Shown: piece by piece, positions 1 through 10,699 of the stretch
How the letters are laid out: the number at the start of each line of letters is the position of its first letter
Position numbering within the stretch: position 1 is the stretch's first letter
NCBI RefSeq assembly: GCF_023278565.1
Contig: NC_064672.1
Coordinates: 3,968,001 to 4,032,000 of the forward strand
Length of the DNA: 64,000 nucleotides
From: Colletotrichum lupini
Taxonomy: Eukaryota > Ascomycota > Sordariomycetes > Glomerellales > Glomerellaceae
Direction of reading: 5' to 3'
Made by a program: the position numbers and the translations under genes
Notes under the pieces: model-generated
Seen by the model: only the letters and a program-made list of their open reading frames with translations
Told to the model about the DNA's origin: nothing
Databases searched by the model: none

Positions 1-849
1 AACGTCCTACCGCAAGCGAGAGACATGTGGTTTTGCATCCCAACACGAATAAACCGACTGAAAAGGCAATGTGACTGAAAATATCGCCCGCACCTTGGGA
101 CGGAAATAGAGTTGACAGCGGAGCAGCAGGGGCGAAGGCAAACGGGACGGCAGCCATCCACTGGATCGGGTCTGGGCTATTTTTTGGTGACCATCGGGAG
201 CCAAGTGCCAGGGTAGGAGCTCTGGAGCCCCAACTTGCCAGCTTCCAGAAAGAGGGCCGAAAAACCGTGCATTAGCGCAACTGCAAGCGTCCGGGAGGGA
301 GGCTTAGGAGGGGCGGCCGCACGGGAAGAACGCTGGAGACGTTGCAGGCGCCGCGGGCAGCTGCCAATCAGACCGGCCGGTGGCGATCCCCCAGGCGGTT
401 TTCTATCGATAAGATCGGTTCGCACCCCAGAAGCAGCGTCCGTGACCCCTGCAGTGCGCCAGTGATGCGGTGCATCACTGGGTGCGACCTGACAGCTGAC
501 GTCAGGGGTCTGAGATGGACGCAGCTTCCCGCGCGACTACAAACAGAGCTCACCTCCCCGGTTTCCCTCACACGATGCTGCCGTTGCTTGTGTTTGCTTC
601 ACCAACTTACCGTTTCATCTTTGCCCTCTCTTCTTCTCGTTCTGTGTTTGTGTGTCTGAGGTAGACACGAGATACAGACAGACAGGCAGACTTACAGAAA
701 GGCTGACCGACATATTCACCGTCCGCTTGCTTGGTGTCTAATCATAGCCCGTGATTTCTTTGTAGCTTTTCACCTTGTATTCACCGTGCCCCTTTCCTGC
801 CTTCGCCTAATTCCAGGGTGGCAGTTGGTACCTCGAAATATTGCCCAGT
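1..849. other. Upstream region of the DUF726 gene, no gene seen
   Basis: No ORF here has family features or a convincing splice structure. The DNA is pyrimidine-rich on the plus strand toward the ATG at 850, as expected for a fungal promoter and 5' leader. The one clear motif is a TGACGTCA palindrome at 497-504, listed separately. Confidence 0.6.
497..504. promoter_or_regulatory. CRE-like TGACGTCA palindrome
   Basis: A perfect TGACGTCA lies about 345 bp upstream of the DUF726 start codon. This octamer is the classical binding site of ATF/CREB-type bZIP factors (Atf1-like in fungi). That it is used here is inference; a single 8-mer can occur by chance. Confidence 0.35.
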
Positions 850-3477
850 ATGGAAACCGCGCCTGGCTCTTCGCCTTCCCCGGCAGCACCTGCCGTGGGG
901 CAGGATGCGGTTGTGCAGGAGGCAGCGACGGACGTACCACCTCACAACCACCCAAGGAGTACAAACACAGAAACCCCTCCTGCCAGCTCTCACCCTGCTG
1001 CCGCACCTGATCCGACTTCCAATCCTGATCTCAACATCAACACTTTACCCTCGGAAAACGACGAGGACCAATACAACTACGCCTACTCTGACGAGGAGAA
1101 TTTGGACGCATCTTCTATTTGCTCCTTTGAAGAAGAAGAAGACAGTAACTGGGAACGTGACCCAGACGACCCCGATACAATGGCCGGCTCGAGACGCCCT
1201 CACGGCCAGCGCCGTCGTACTCAGACCGATCTTACCGGCGTCCTCACTCTCGAGGAGAAGAACGAGCTCATCAACCTGGTCAGTAACATCTTGGACAGCA
1301 TGCAAGACCAGATAAGCAACATCTTTCACTCTCCTCCCATCACTCCCGCTACGACCGAGGACCCCCAGCACTCATGGCTATCCCTCTCGCTGCTGAAGAA
1401 CAAGGTGACCAGCAAGCCTGCCACCCCTCAATCTGAGAGCAGCGTCAACAAGGAGAATGCCGGCTCTGCTTCGACTTCGAACCAGCAGAAGGGTGGGTTG
1501 ACGTACAACAAAGCCCATGAGATAGTCGAGAAGGAAGAGAAAGAGGCCATGACGCCTCAGCTTCAGGAGCTCAAAAAGGAGTGTCTTGTCGTCTTCAGGA
1601 AGTGGCAGGGCAATGTCCTGACGCGCGCCAAGGACATTTCGGTCAAGGATTCCGAAGCTTCAGCCGCCCCAGCCGGTCGTGGAGGTCGGGGTGCCGTTCG
1701 TGGAGCCCGCGGCGGTCGCGGTGATCGCGGTGCACCTCAGGGAGGTCGAGGCACTGCCCCGCGCGGCCGTGGTAGTAGAGGTGGCGCCCTCAGCGTCAAG
1801 ACAGGTGGTACGTTAGCAGCTGCCCACCCCATAATCCCGAGCTTTTATGCTGACTTGAACAGGCCCGCCGGCTACCCGTCAACCCGAGACCGACCTCTGG
1901 CTCATCAGACGATTCCCTCCGAGTGCCACACCACTGACCGCCCTACCCATCGAGCGCCGGAAGTTGTTGCTTCACACAATTCTGCTGCTTCTCCTGTCAC
2001 TGGAGCAGTACACGGCCTTCTCTCGTGTCTTCATGCTCAAGTTGGCGTCATCGCTTCACCTAACTCTCCGCTTCTTTCAAGAGGATGAGGTTCGGGTTGC
2101 CAGAGGTCTCGGCAAGACTGTGCAGGAGGTCAACGCTGATGAGGTAGTGGAGGACAAGTCTGCGGAGAACAAATCGACCAGACGCTGGAAGGTTGGACTT
2201 GCTGGCGCCGCCGGTGCTGCCATCATTGGTGTCACTGGAGGTCTTGCGGCTCCCCTAGTCGCTGCTGGCATTGGCACCGTTATGGGCGGTGTTGGACTTG
2301 GTTCCACGGCGGCAGCTGGATTGCTCGGCACTCTAGCCCAGAGTGGCGTTGTCGTTGGCAGCTTATTCGGCATTTACGGCGCTCGCCAGACATCCAAGAT
2401 GATGGACCAGTACGCCAGAGATGTTGCCGACTTTGCGTTTCTACCTCTACATGGCGAGATGCGAGATGAGTATCGCGACGCCAAAGAGATCCCGTCCAAG
2501 GATCGTCGCCTTCGAGTTGTCCTTGCCCTCAGTGGTTGGCTGACTCAGAAGGAAGATGTGGTCAACCCCTGGCGTTGCATCGGCCACCAAGGTGAGGTAT
2601 ACGCTGTGCGATGGGAAGTTGCCAACCTGATGAATATGGGAAACTCGCTCGAGACTGTCATCAAGAGTACCGCCTGGAGTGTTGCCAAGAAGGAAATCAT
2701 CACGCGGACCAGTAAGTCTCTCGCCACGGAACGCAAAGCCCCCTTGCTAATCATTTACAAGTCTTTGCCAGCCTCATGTCGGCCATGTGGCCCATTGGCC
2801 TTCTCAAGGTCAGCAAGGTCATTGACAATCCTTGGAGTGTCGGAATGGTCCGAGCCGAGAAGGTCGGCATGATCCTAGCGGAGGCCATCAGTCGCAAAGT
2901 GCAGGGCGATCGACCTGTCAGCTTGATTGGCTACAGCTTGGCTGCCCGAGCCATCTACACCTGCTTGATGGTCCTTGCCGAACGCCGCCAATTCGGCCTC
3001 ATTGAGTCCGTGGTCATGATTGGCACCCCGGCGCCATCCGAAAGCCGAGTTTGGCTTGCTTTGAAGAGCGTCGTTGCTGGCAGACTTGTCAACGTCTACT
3101 CGGAGAACGATTATATTCTGGGCTTCCTGTACCGGACGTCCAACCTTCAGTTCGGCGTTGCTGGCTTGCAGCCAATCCAGGGCGCCGAAGGCGTAGAGAA
3201 CTACGACGTGAGCAGCATGGTTAGCGGCCACCTGAGATACCAATACATGATTGGTACCATCCTCAAGAATATTGGCTGGGAGGATCTCGACTACGCGCAG
3301 ATCGAAAAGGACGAGCAAGTCCTTAGCCTCATGGATGAGAAATACGGCCGTGACAAGAGCCAGAAGCAAACTTACGTCGACATGGACAAGGAAGCTGAGC
3401 ACATTCAGGAGGAGGTGCAGCACAAGAACGACGCCAAGCTCGATTCGAAAATGAGCAAGATGAAGATCCAGGATTAG
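850..3477 (+). CDS. DUF726 family membrane protein, lipase-like fold (Mil1/TMCO4 type)
   Basis: Three exons: 850-1807, 1863-2711 and 2762-3477 (introns of 55 and 50 nt), giving 840 aa. The N-terminal third is acidic and low-complexity and ends in an RGG-rich tract at about residues 275-315. A hydrophobic segment rich in Leu follows the first intron. Next comes a Gly/Ala-rich membrane segment with small-residue repeats. The C-terminal half is the DUF726 alpha/beta-hydrolase-like region with a nucleophile-elbow motif GYSLAAR and a following MIGTPAPS strand. Family members are TMCO4 in animals and yeast Mil1 (YFL034W), linked to Golgi/endosome membrane sorting. The ATG at 850 is the first Met in an open frame. 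Enzyme activity has not been shown for most members, so lipase-like describes the fold only. The tail (KNDAKLDSKMSKMKIQD) is charged. Confidence 0.88.
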
Positions 3478-3710
3478 GCTACGGAGAGCATCTTAGCTGC
3501 GGTGATCGGTAGAGATATGGTTAGACATGGGCCATTGTTACTGGACGTGGTAAATGGCGTGGATTATGGATGGATGGACTATTGCAATATTATTAGCTAC
3601 GACACCGGGGAAATGGGCACAGACATTTGTAACACGGCGAGATACGATCAATGGGAAAACGAATATGTTTATCAATGGAATGTCTCACCGGGTATCCTAC
3701 TTAATGGGTA

Positions 3711-4307
3711 TCATGCTTCCTCTTTTTTGCTGCTCTGAACGACAAAGTATTTTCCAGCCGTCCTCGACGCGGTCTCTAGAGGGTTCCAGTCCTCAACTCC
3801 TGTGGTTTCAACCTTTTCCCCGCGCAATCTCTTTGGTCGTCTCTTGTGACCGAAGCGGATTTCCTTGCCCAGGGCATTCTGTAGCTCTTGCAAGCCAATC
3901 GTGGCTTCTGCCACACCCTCTGTTGTTTCGTCGCGTAATGAACGAAGCGGCTCAACGCCAGTGGTATCTACGCTTTGGACATCGCGCACGAAATGTAGTT
4001 GAGAGTGCAGTGTGTGCAACATCGCGGTCTCCTCCGCCTCGGATTCGGGGAGCGGGAGGGCGGACAGGCGAAGGAGGTGGTGGAGCTTTGCGCGGGAGAT
4101 TGGTTCGTCTGCTGACTCCTTCACGGCGCCACTCTTTGAGGAAGATGGGAGGAGAGAGGCGACAGACCATGTAGGTTTCGAGAGAATTGTCGATGCTGAC
4201 TTCGGAGTTGAGAGACGGACGGAGGAGGATGTGAATGTACGGGTCGGGGGGAGGAGCGCGCTGCAGCGCCTGCAGATTGGACGTATCGTAGCCATGATCG
4301 ATTTCAA
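3711..4307 (-). CDS. Mitochondrial Glu-tRNA(Gln) amidotransferase subunit, GatC/Gta3-like
   Basis: A single-exon ORF of 198 aa. The first 30 or so residues are rich in Arg, Ser and Thr with no acidic residues (IRPICRRCSALLPPTRTFTS), a typical mitochondrial presequence. The middle has the GatC-like pattern ISRAKLHHLLRLSALPLPE, then LHTLHSQLHFVRDVQSVDTTGVEPL, matching the helical core and the loop that contacts the amidase in GatC proteins. The C-terminus ends in a WNPLETASRTAGKYFVVQ block that is typical of the fungal version called Gta3. The complex makes Gln-tRNA(Gln) from Glu-tRNA(Gln) in mitochondria. The start could be 4307 (MKSIMAT) or the Met four codons later. It is divergent from SEC17. 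Confidence 0.8.
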   Translation of the reverse strand: MKSIMATIRPICRRCSALLPPTRTFTSSSVRLSTPKSASTILSKPTWSVASLLPSSSKSGAVKESADEPISRAKLHHLLRLSALPLPESEAEETAMLHTLHSQLHFVRDVQSVDTTGVEPLRSLRDETTEGVAEATIGLQELQNALGKEIRFGHKRRPKRLRGEKVETTGVEDWNPLETASRTAGKYFVVQSSKKEEA

Positions 4308-5024
4308 TGGTTTAGGGCTGTGAATGTAACTTGTTTAGAAGGGATCTCAAGTCGCGATCATAGGTTGGTGTTGTCAGAATTGGATTACCTAGAAGCCGAC
4401 CTACTTTAGAACCTAGAGCTTGAACCCTGGTGTTTCTTCTCCAGCAGCCAAGGGACTAGGGGAAAGGCAAGTCGCAGTCTCGACGAATGAGAGTGTCGGG
4501 ACACGACTCCAGCAGAACCCCACCACAGAAGCCTGCAACAGCAACACTGACAAGGGGATTCGCAAGCAAACGTAAGCCACCCTCACCTTGGTTTCCGCTA
4601 AGCCACAGCGACTCACCCCGCGCGTCATAGCTGGCTGGGCTGGCTACTGGTGCCACAGAACCCCCCCCCCCCCCCCCCGAAGAAGCCAGCCCAAAACGCA
4701 GGGCCAGCCGAAGTGGGCGGGTTGGGGGGTGTCGCGCTGCTACAGTTTCGAAGCGCTGATGCCAGCCAGCAACCACCACCACTGCCACCTCTCACATCCT
4801 GAACAACGAACCAAGCGACGCACACCCTTCCTTTCTCTTCCTACACCCCGCGACCTGGCCTCTCGAGACATCTAGTATAAAGAGAGGTTTGCGATAACCC
4901 ACCTAACGAACGCACGTATACGACGGCACACTGCAAGCTATCGAGGCCCGACACTTATCGATCGAGAGACACATATACAGCACACCCCATAATCGTAGCC
5001 TAGTGCTTGCTTAATTCCGAAACC
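4308..5024. promoter_or_regulatory. Divergent promoter region between GatC-like gene and SEC17
   Basis: 717 bp between two start codons pointing away from each other. It holds an 18-base run of C at 4661-4678 (listed separately) and CT/CA-rich sequence approaching the SEC17 ATG at 5025. No ORF with family features was seen. A role as a shared promoter is inferred from the geometry only. Confidence 0.6.
4661..4678. repeat. Poly-C homopolymer run of 18
   Basis: Eighteen consecutive C residues lie about 350 bp upstream of SEC17. Runs of this length are prone to slippage in the genome and to sequencing error, so the exact length is uncertain. Confidence 0.9.
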
Positions 5025-6220
5025 ATGGCTCAGGACCCTCGCGCTCTGCTGCAAAAGGTGCGTTGATGTTGGACCTTTCTTTCAGCAGCGGAGCTACACT
5101 GTTCACGGTGTAGACGGCGGGGAAGAGAGATGCCGCCGAAGCGACCCCGCGATGCATATTCATCCTGGTTGTTATCGGTATGGTAACACACGATCGCTAA
5201 CATTTCGTGATCGCGCAGGCAGACAAGACGCTCTCGAGCGCCGGCGGCGGCTTCAGCTTCTTCGGCGGCCGGGAGGAAAAGTACCAGAATGCCGCGGACC
5301 TGTACATGCAGGCAGCCAACGCCTTTAAGATGCAGAAGCTCAGTCAGTCATTTCTCATCCCCTTCTACGAGTACCATTTCTCTTCGCCGTTTTCCATGAA
5401 ATAAGCAAGACTGACATCTCGTCCACCCCTACAGACCGTGAAGCAGGCCAGGCCTTTGAAAAAGCGGCCCAAGTACAGACCACCAACCTCAAGGAGCCCG
5501 ACGATGCCGCAAACACCCTCGTCGACGCCTTCAAGGCCTACCGCAAGGACGATCCCGAGGCCGCCGTCCGCTGCCTCGAGGTCGCCGTCACGCAGTACTG
5601 CTCCAAGGGCAACTTCCGCCGCGCGGCGGGCCACAAGGAGGCGCTCGGCGAGCTATTCGAGACGGAGCTCGGCGACTCGAAGCGCGCTCTCGAGAGCTAC
5701 GAGGCTGCGGCGGGGTGGTACGAGGGCGACAACGCTGCTGCGTAGGTGGAACCCGTGTCAGTTCTGGCCAAGAAAACGGCTTAGCTAACATGACTTCCAA
5801 ACCAGTCTCGCCAACAAGCTCTGGCTCAAGGTAGCAGACGTGGCCTCCCTCGAGGGCGACTACTACAAGGCCATTGAAAACTACGAAAAGGTGGCCGCCG
5901 TCTCCATCAACAACAACCTGATGAAGTACAGCGTAAAGGACTACTTCCTCCGCGCCGGCATCTGCCACCTCGCGACGGGCGACATGGTGGCCGCCCGCCG
6001 CGCCGTCGAAAAGTACGCCGACATGGACCCCGGGTTCGCCAACCAGCGCGAGTCCATGCTGCTCAACGACCTGCTCGCCGCCGTCGAGGGCGGCAACCAG
6101 GAGGAGTTTACGGATAAGCTGTTCCAGTACGATCAGGTTAGCAAGCTCGACAAGTGGAAGACGACGATGCTCGTGCGGGTGAAGAATGCGATTGAGGAGC
6201 CCGAAGATGAGTTTGCCTAA
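5025..6220 (+). CDS. SEC17: Alpha-SNAP, vesicular fusion protein Sec17
   Basis: Four exons: 5025-5057, 5219-5342, 5435-5741 and 5806-6220, giving 292 aa, the usual length of the family. The first exon encodes only MAQDPRALLQK. The product then shows the alpha-SNAP features: the amphipathic GGFSFFGGREEKYQNAADLY segment that includes the membrane-touching loop, followed by TPR-like helical repeats (NREAGQAFEKAAQVQ; GDYYKAIENYEKVA). The C-terminus LDKWKTTMLVRVKNAIEEPE has the Leu residue region that stimulates Sec18/NSF. Alpha-SNAP binds assembled SNARE complexes and recruits the NSF ATPase to take them apart after membrane fusion. All three intron junctions keep the frame (phases 0, 1 and 2). 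Neighbours in this window include two other traffic genes (DENN and TRAPPC13). Confidence 0.96.
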
Positions 6221-7113
6221 GTTTTGTTTTATTTCGGAGGTGAGGTCAAAGGAAGGGAGTTTACTCGGCATCGTTGAGATTCAGCACGACGAATGGGTCG
6301 AATGTGGCTGGCTAGTCAGGATGAGAATTCCCCTAGAAGGAAAGTTGCCCAGATCATGGTATGCCTACACGGATGCGCCGGGGATAGGGGGGCGGAGCGG
6401 AAGAGAGGTTGTAACAGAGGACTTGCTACACCAGAAGAATCGGCATGGTCTGTTTTTCCCCGTTTGAATAGAAATCCATATCCACCACATTCAGTGAATC
6501 ATGGCGCAAAGATCCTTGTGGCAAGAAGTTCCATGATTCGATAATCACTTAGCCGCGCTTACATCGTAAACCTTCGTCAACCACTTCAAGTCAGAGTCAC
6601 GATACAGATCAAGTTGAAGAATCATAAAGACCTTGGGGCCTAGTATATTCGCCGTTTCCTCCAAGTCTTCTTAGTCTAGTATTTGCGCAATAAAAAACGA
6701 CCAAAGAGGGACAGTTGTATCGCGACTGCGAACAGCCCCATGTCATCCGCCAATGCTCTCTCCCTCTGTGTGTCCCTCCCTCTCTACCTGCTTCTTTTTT
6801 GCTTGCTAGTTTGCACTTCCTGCTCGACAGCAATGCAGTTATCCGGAAATGGCAATAGAATCCAAGTTCTGGCTCGCAGCTGGAAATTGAAAGACTCGGA
6901 AAAACATGAAGAACGACTTCTTGATGAGGAACCCCCTAGCCCTCTTTTAACCCCAGACTCCCCCTTATGCTCATATGATTTTATACAATTCTGCCCCCTG
7001 CCGTTTATTAAACATACATTCTTCCTATCGTACAGCGCAGAGAGGCAGAAAGTCGGAATTGTCGTCGAATCATGACCGGGAAATCGCCGGCAAACGTCAT
7101 CGTCGACATTCGT
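6221..7113. other. Convergent intergenic region between SEC17 and the DENN gene
   Basis: 893 bp between two stop codons facing each other, expected to hold both 3' untranslated regions. T-rich and A-rich stretches suited to polyadenylation are present. A 111-codon ORF at 6740-7075 with a hydrophobic start is treated under findings. No confident gene. Confidence 0.6.
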
Positions 7114-10100
7114 TCAGTTTGGTGGACTACCAACCATGCTGGGTACTTGCTTCCTGATGAACCCGTGTGCCCGTTGCTCGGCCCGAGGGACACCCTGGAT
7201 CGCTCGAGGCTCTCTCATCAGACTGGGGTCCAACTTGGTAGGAATCCGGGTGACGACGGTTCGGTACTCGCCCGGGAACTTGGCGCTGGGAGCAGGCACC
7301 GAAGCCGTCCGCCACATGTGGTCCGAAGTATCGCCCAGATACGTCGGAATCTTGAGCTTTGAGGGCGCAGCGAACCCTGAAGCGTTGCTTGACGCGCCGT
7401 GCGACATACGGATGGTCGAAAGGCGAGAGAATCCCGTGGAGAGTCCCGGCCGTCCACGAGCCTTCTTGGCCATGATGATCTCGTCAAAGAGACGGATCGA
7501 CGCGTGCGTAGCCGAGTGTGTCTCCCGCTCGTGAATAAACTCGTTGAAAGCTGACGATTTGTTAGCATTGCCAAGGAATGTCATTCCGAGGAGACGTTGT
7601 CTTACCTTGAGTTTCTCTCAACATTGTGGCGTACTCTTGTTGATCGTACGGAAGACTCTTAATGAAGCTGTTCATGTCGAAATTGTAGAGTTGGCCATTG
7701 TTCTTTTGCTCACGAGTAGGACGGCCTAGATGCTTTCTGTACGTGTACAAGAGACTAGCGAGGCATCGAACGAAAGCAGCTCGAACTCGGTCAGGGTGAA
7801 ATGCTTCGCTGCACACCACGGAGACCTGTCCCAGGCAGCGGTTGTGAGAACGGGCATTGCAGTGAGAGCACTCGTAGATGCCGTCTCCTTCTGACTTGTC
7901 GTCGCAGACGGAACATGTCGAGGACAAGTCATGGGCCATCCAGTTGAAGCAATGGCCTTCGACCCACACCATTGTGTCGGTGTTCCGTACGGGCTGAATC
8001 AGCATGTTGGGCATGATGGTCGATGCCGCCAGGGTAGACTGGGCATACGTGGAAGGTGCATATCCGGGCGTATACCCATTGTACGAAGACTGCGAATCGA
8101 CCGAGATTGCGGATACCGACATGCTTGGATTGTGTCCGTTAAGGAAGGGCAAGCTTGGTCGGTGGAGAGGAGGGTGCTTGTCCATGCCAAAGGACGAGCT
8201 GCGGCGAGACTTCTCATCAAAGTGGCCCGACTTCTTTTCTCTCAAAGTCTGTGCAAAGCCGGAATCGCTGCGTGACACAGGTGTGGTCGGCATCGGGGGG
8301 AAGTTCATCGAGACTGGTGAGATGGAAGATTGTGGGCTGGTTTTACCGGACTTGCTGGTAGTAGGCCGGTCCTTGCTGTGATCGCCAGCCTTCGAATGCA
8401 AGAAAGCATTGAAGATTGGTGGTCGCACCGAGTTCGGAGGGGCCGGCTCTCCGAAAGATGAAGAGTTCTGTGTAACCCACTTGCCCAAGGAGCTCGAGGC
8501 GACACTGGCGTTGTACAGAGTATCGTTCTCAACTGAAAAGGCGTCATACGGGTAGGACTCCATTGCATATGGCGGGGGTCCAGTAGTCACTCCATACCGA
8601 ATGTGATGCGGCGCGGCCACATGGAGTAAAGAAATGAGCTTGCGACGATGCTGTCGCGGAAGTCGAACGGGCTGGTTGGTGGCGTCGATCGTATCAAGGT
8701 CCAAATCAACCAGCACGTAGTCGTCCTCCGGAAGCTCAATCTTCTCATATCGCCGCTCGATGCCGACGATGTAAGGGCAAGGTGCCTCGAGTGCCGAAAT
8801 CAGACGCGCAGGGAGCACAGGAATAAAGATGCTCGCCCACTTAAGGGGATACAACAAATTGACCAGTGCGTGGCATGCCAGGTGAAGCATACCAGTGTGT
8901 GAGGAGAGGAAGATAATGCGAGACTCCGACATTGCGTACTCGAACAGAGCAACAATGTTCTCCATGGACAAACATCTGAATAGGGCGTAGATGTCAATGG
9001 TCCGGGCCCCTGGAATCTCGTTGATGGCTTCCTTTCGACAATATAACCGCAACTCTCGCACGCCTAGCTCGACCTGGGTCTTGGAAGCCAGCGGACTAAA
9101 TGCCTCGGTGCACAGATTGACGACGTAACGCTCAAGAGGCTGCCAACGACCAACCTTGGGGGAGCTGGGTGGCACTCGGAGAACTGCACTGTCAGTCATA
9201 GGCACAACGATGGCTCGCAGCCATTCCTTCCAGAATGACATTCTCGTGGCGTCTCTTCCCAAGATGCCGTAAGCTCTGGGGGCCCACAGTCCACTCTCGC
9301 CAGCCGTCAAGCCGTCGATCTTGGACGCGGCACCGTGCCGAAGTGGTCTCAGCATTTCTGTCATGAGACTAATCTTCTCCTCAACAGCGCTAATCTGGTC
9401 ATCCAGAGTGTCACGAGCTGAAGACCCCGAGGGAATCGTAGGGAGCTTCGCAAGCAACTGTGAGAGGTGCGCACGCTCAGCCGCAAGTCGCACTCCCAGA
9501 CTGGCCGCCAATTCCCGCTCCTCGTTGGACATGTGGCTCTGCCGCCACTGCTCACATCTTTTCTCGACCTCGTCTGCAACCTCGGATGTCAGGGCGGTCC
9601 AGATAATGATGGTAATACCATATATCTTGGAGTTATCGTCCGAAGTCATTGTGAAACCATGCCAGGTGGAACGTGGCCTGTCATCGGAAGACACGATCTG
9701 GATATCGTTCGGGAAGGCAAACATGGGAACGTAGTCTGGGAATCTGCCACGACGGGCGATCTCGTCTGTCGCGTCTTTGGCTGGGTACCTGTCCAACAAG
9801 ACAGGCTCGAATCGTCTCTTGAGGGGATGCATGTCTGGATCCGTGTTCAGGGGCTCCGGAGGAGGAATCACTGAGTTGTAGTTGCTGAGTCGCTTGGCAG
9901 TCCTAATTGAAGCTGGAGCCAGCGTGTTAGTTGACCGGAAAGGACTTGAGGATTGCGCTACAGAGGAGGGTGGACCTTGGCGGGGTATCGTACCGGCTCC
10001 TGGCGTGCTCGCCCGAGGAGTGGTGGGTTGCTTGCGCATGCTGTTCATGTCCCTGAAACTCATTTTGCGGCGGATGCTGCCCTTGATGCTCCGCTCGATG

Positions 10101-10699
10101 CTGCGTAGAGGACTTCTCCGGCCGCTCGCGTCGCCCTCGTCAGCCTTGATGCGCTCAGCTCTGGGGTTGACCATGGGAGGGCGGGCTTGTGTTTTGGCAC
10201 CGGCACTGAAGGACAAGTCTTCCAAGAAGTTCTCTCGTTCGGAAGCGAACTTGAGCAAGGCCTTGTCAAAGTCGAAGCCTTCGATGAATTGTCCTTCGCC
10301 ATTGAGGCCCGGGGGGAGGCCATTGAAGACATTGAGGCCGGCACCGTTGCCGGAGCCATTGATCTGGCTCGCCTGGGAGGGTCGAATGGTAGCGCTGCTC
10401 CGGTTGCTTCGCGTGTTCCCGTCTACTTCTTCGACAGTCTGGATGGAAAAGCGACTGGGGGCGCGGCCACCACCACCACCCGAGTTCTGCCTGGAATGGC
10501 GACCGACGCTGGAATGGCGAGCAACGCGCTTGCTCGGGGTGGCGTTGAACTCGTTATCGCTTTCCTCATACTCGCTGTCCTCGGCGATGGTGGATTCGAC
10601 GTTGTTGGAGGGGGGCTGCGGGGTAGAGTCCTGATAAGAGACGGACTCTACGCCGGCGATCCAAAAGTAGTCGGCGAGCGGCGTCGAGGAGCTGTCCAT
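7114..10699 (-). CDS. DENN-domain Rab exchange factor with inserted C1 zinc finger
   Basis: Two exons: 7606-10699 and 7114-7550 (55-nt intron), 1176 aa. Residues 1-280 are Ser/Arg-rich and probably disordered. The uDENN part is near 290-380 (FPDYVPMFAFPNDIQI, then TWHGFTMTSDDNSKIYG). A coiled segment follows at about 395-455. The cDENN core is near 565-660 (IDIYALFRCLSMENIVALFE, SRIIFLSSH, LLYPLKWASIFIPVLP). A long Ser/Pro-rich linker leads to a C1-type zinc finger at about 915-963, with the pattern H-x(12)-C-x2-C then C-x2-C-x4-H-x2-C. The dDENN part (AAFVRCLASLLYTYRKHLG) comes next and continues across the intron. DENN proteins activate Rab GTPases by nucleotide exchange. Which Rab this one acts on cannot be told from the sequence. 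The final 120 residues are basic and not recognised. Confidence 0.9.

Noticed and set aside
5588..6271. 227-codon minus-strand ORF opposite SEC17
   Set aside because: Mirror of SEC17 exons and even runs across introns; Val/Leu/Gly-rich shadow.
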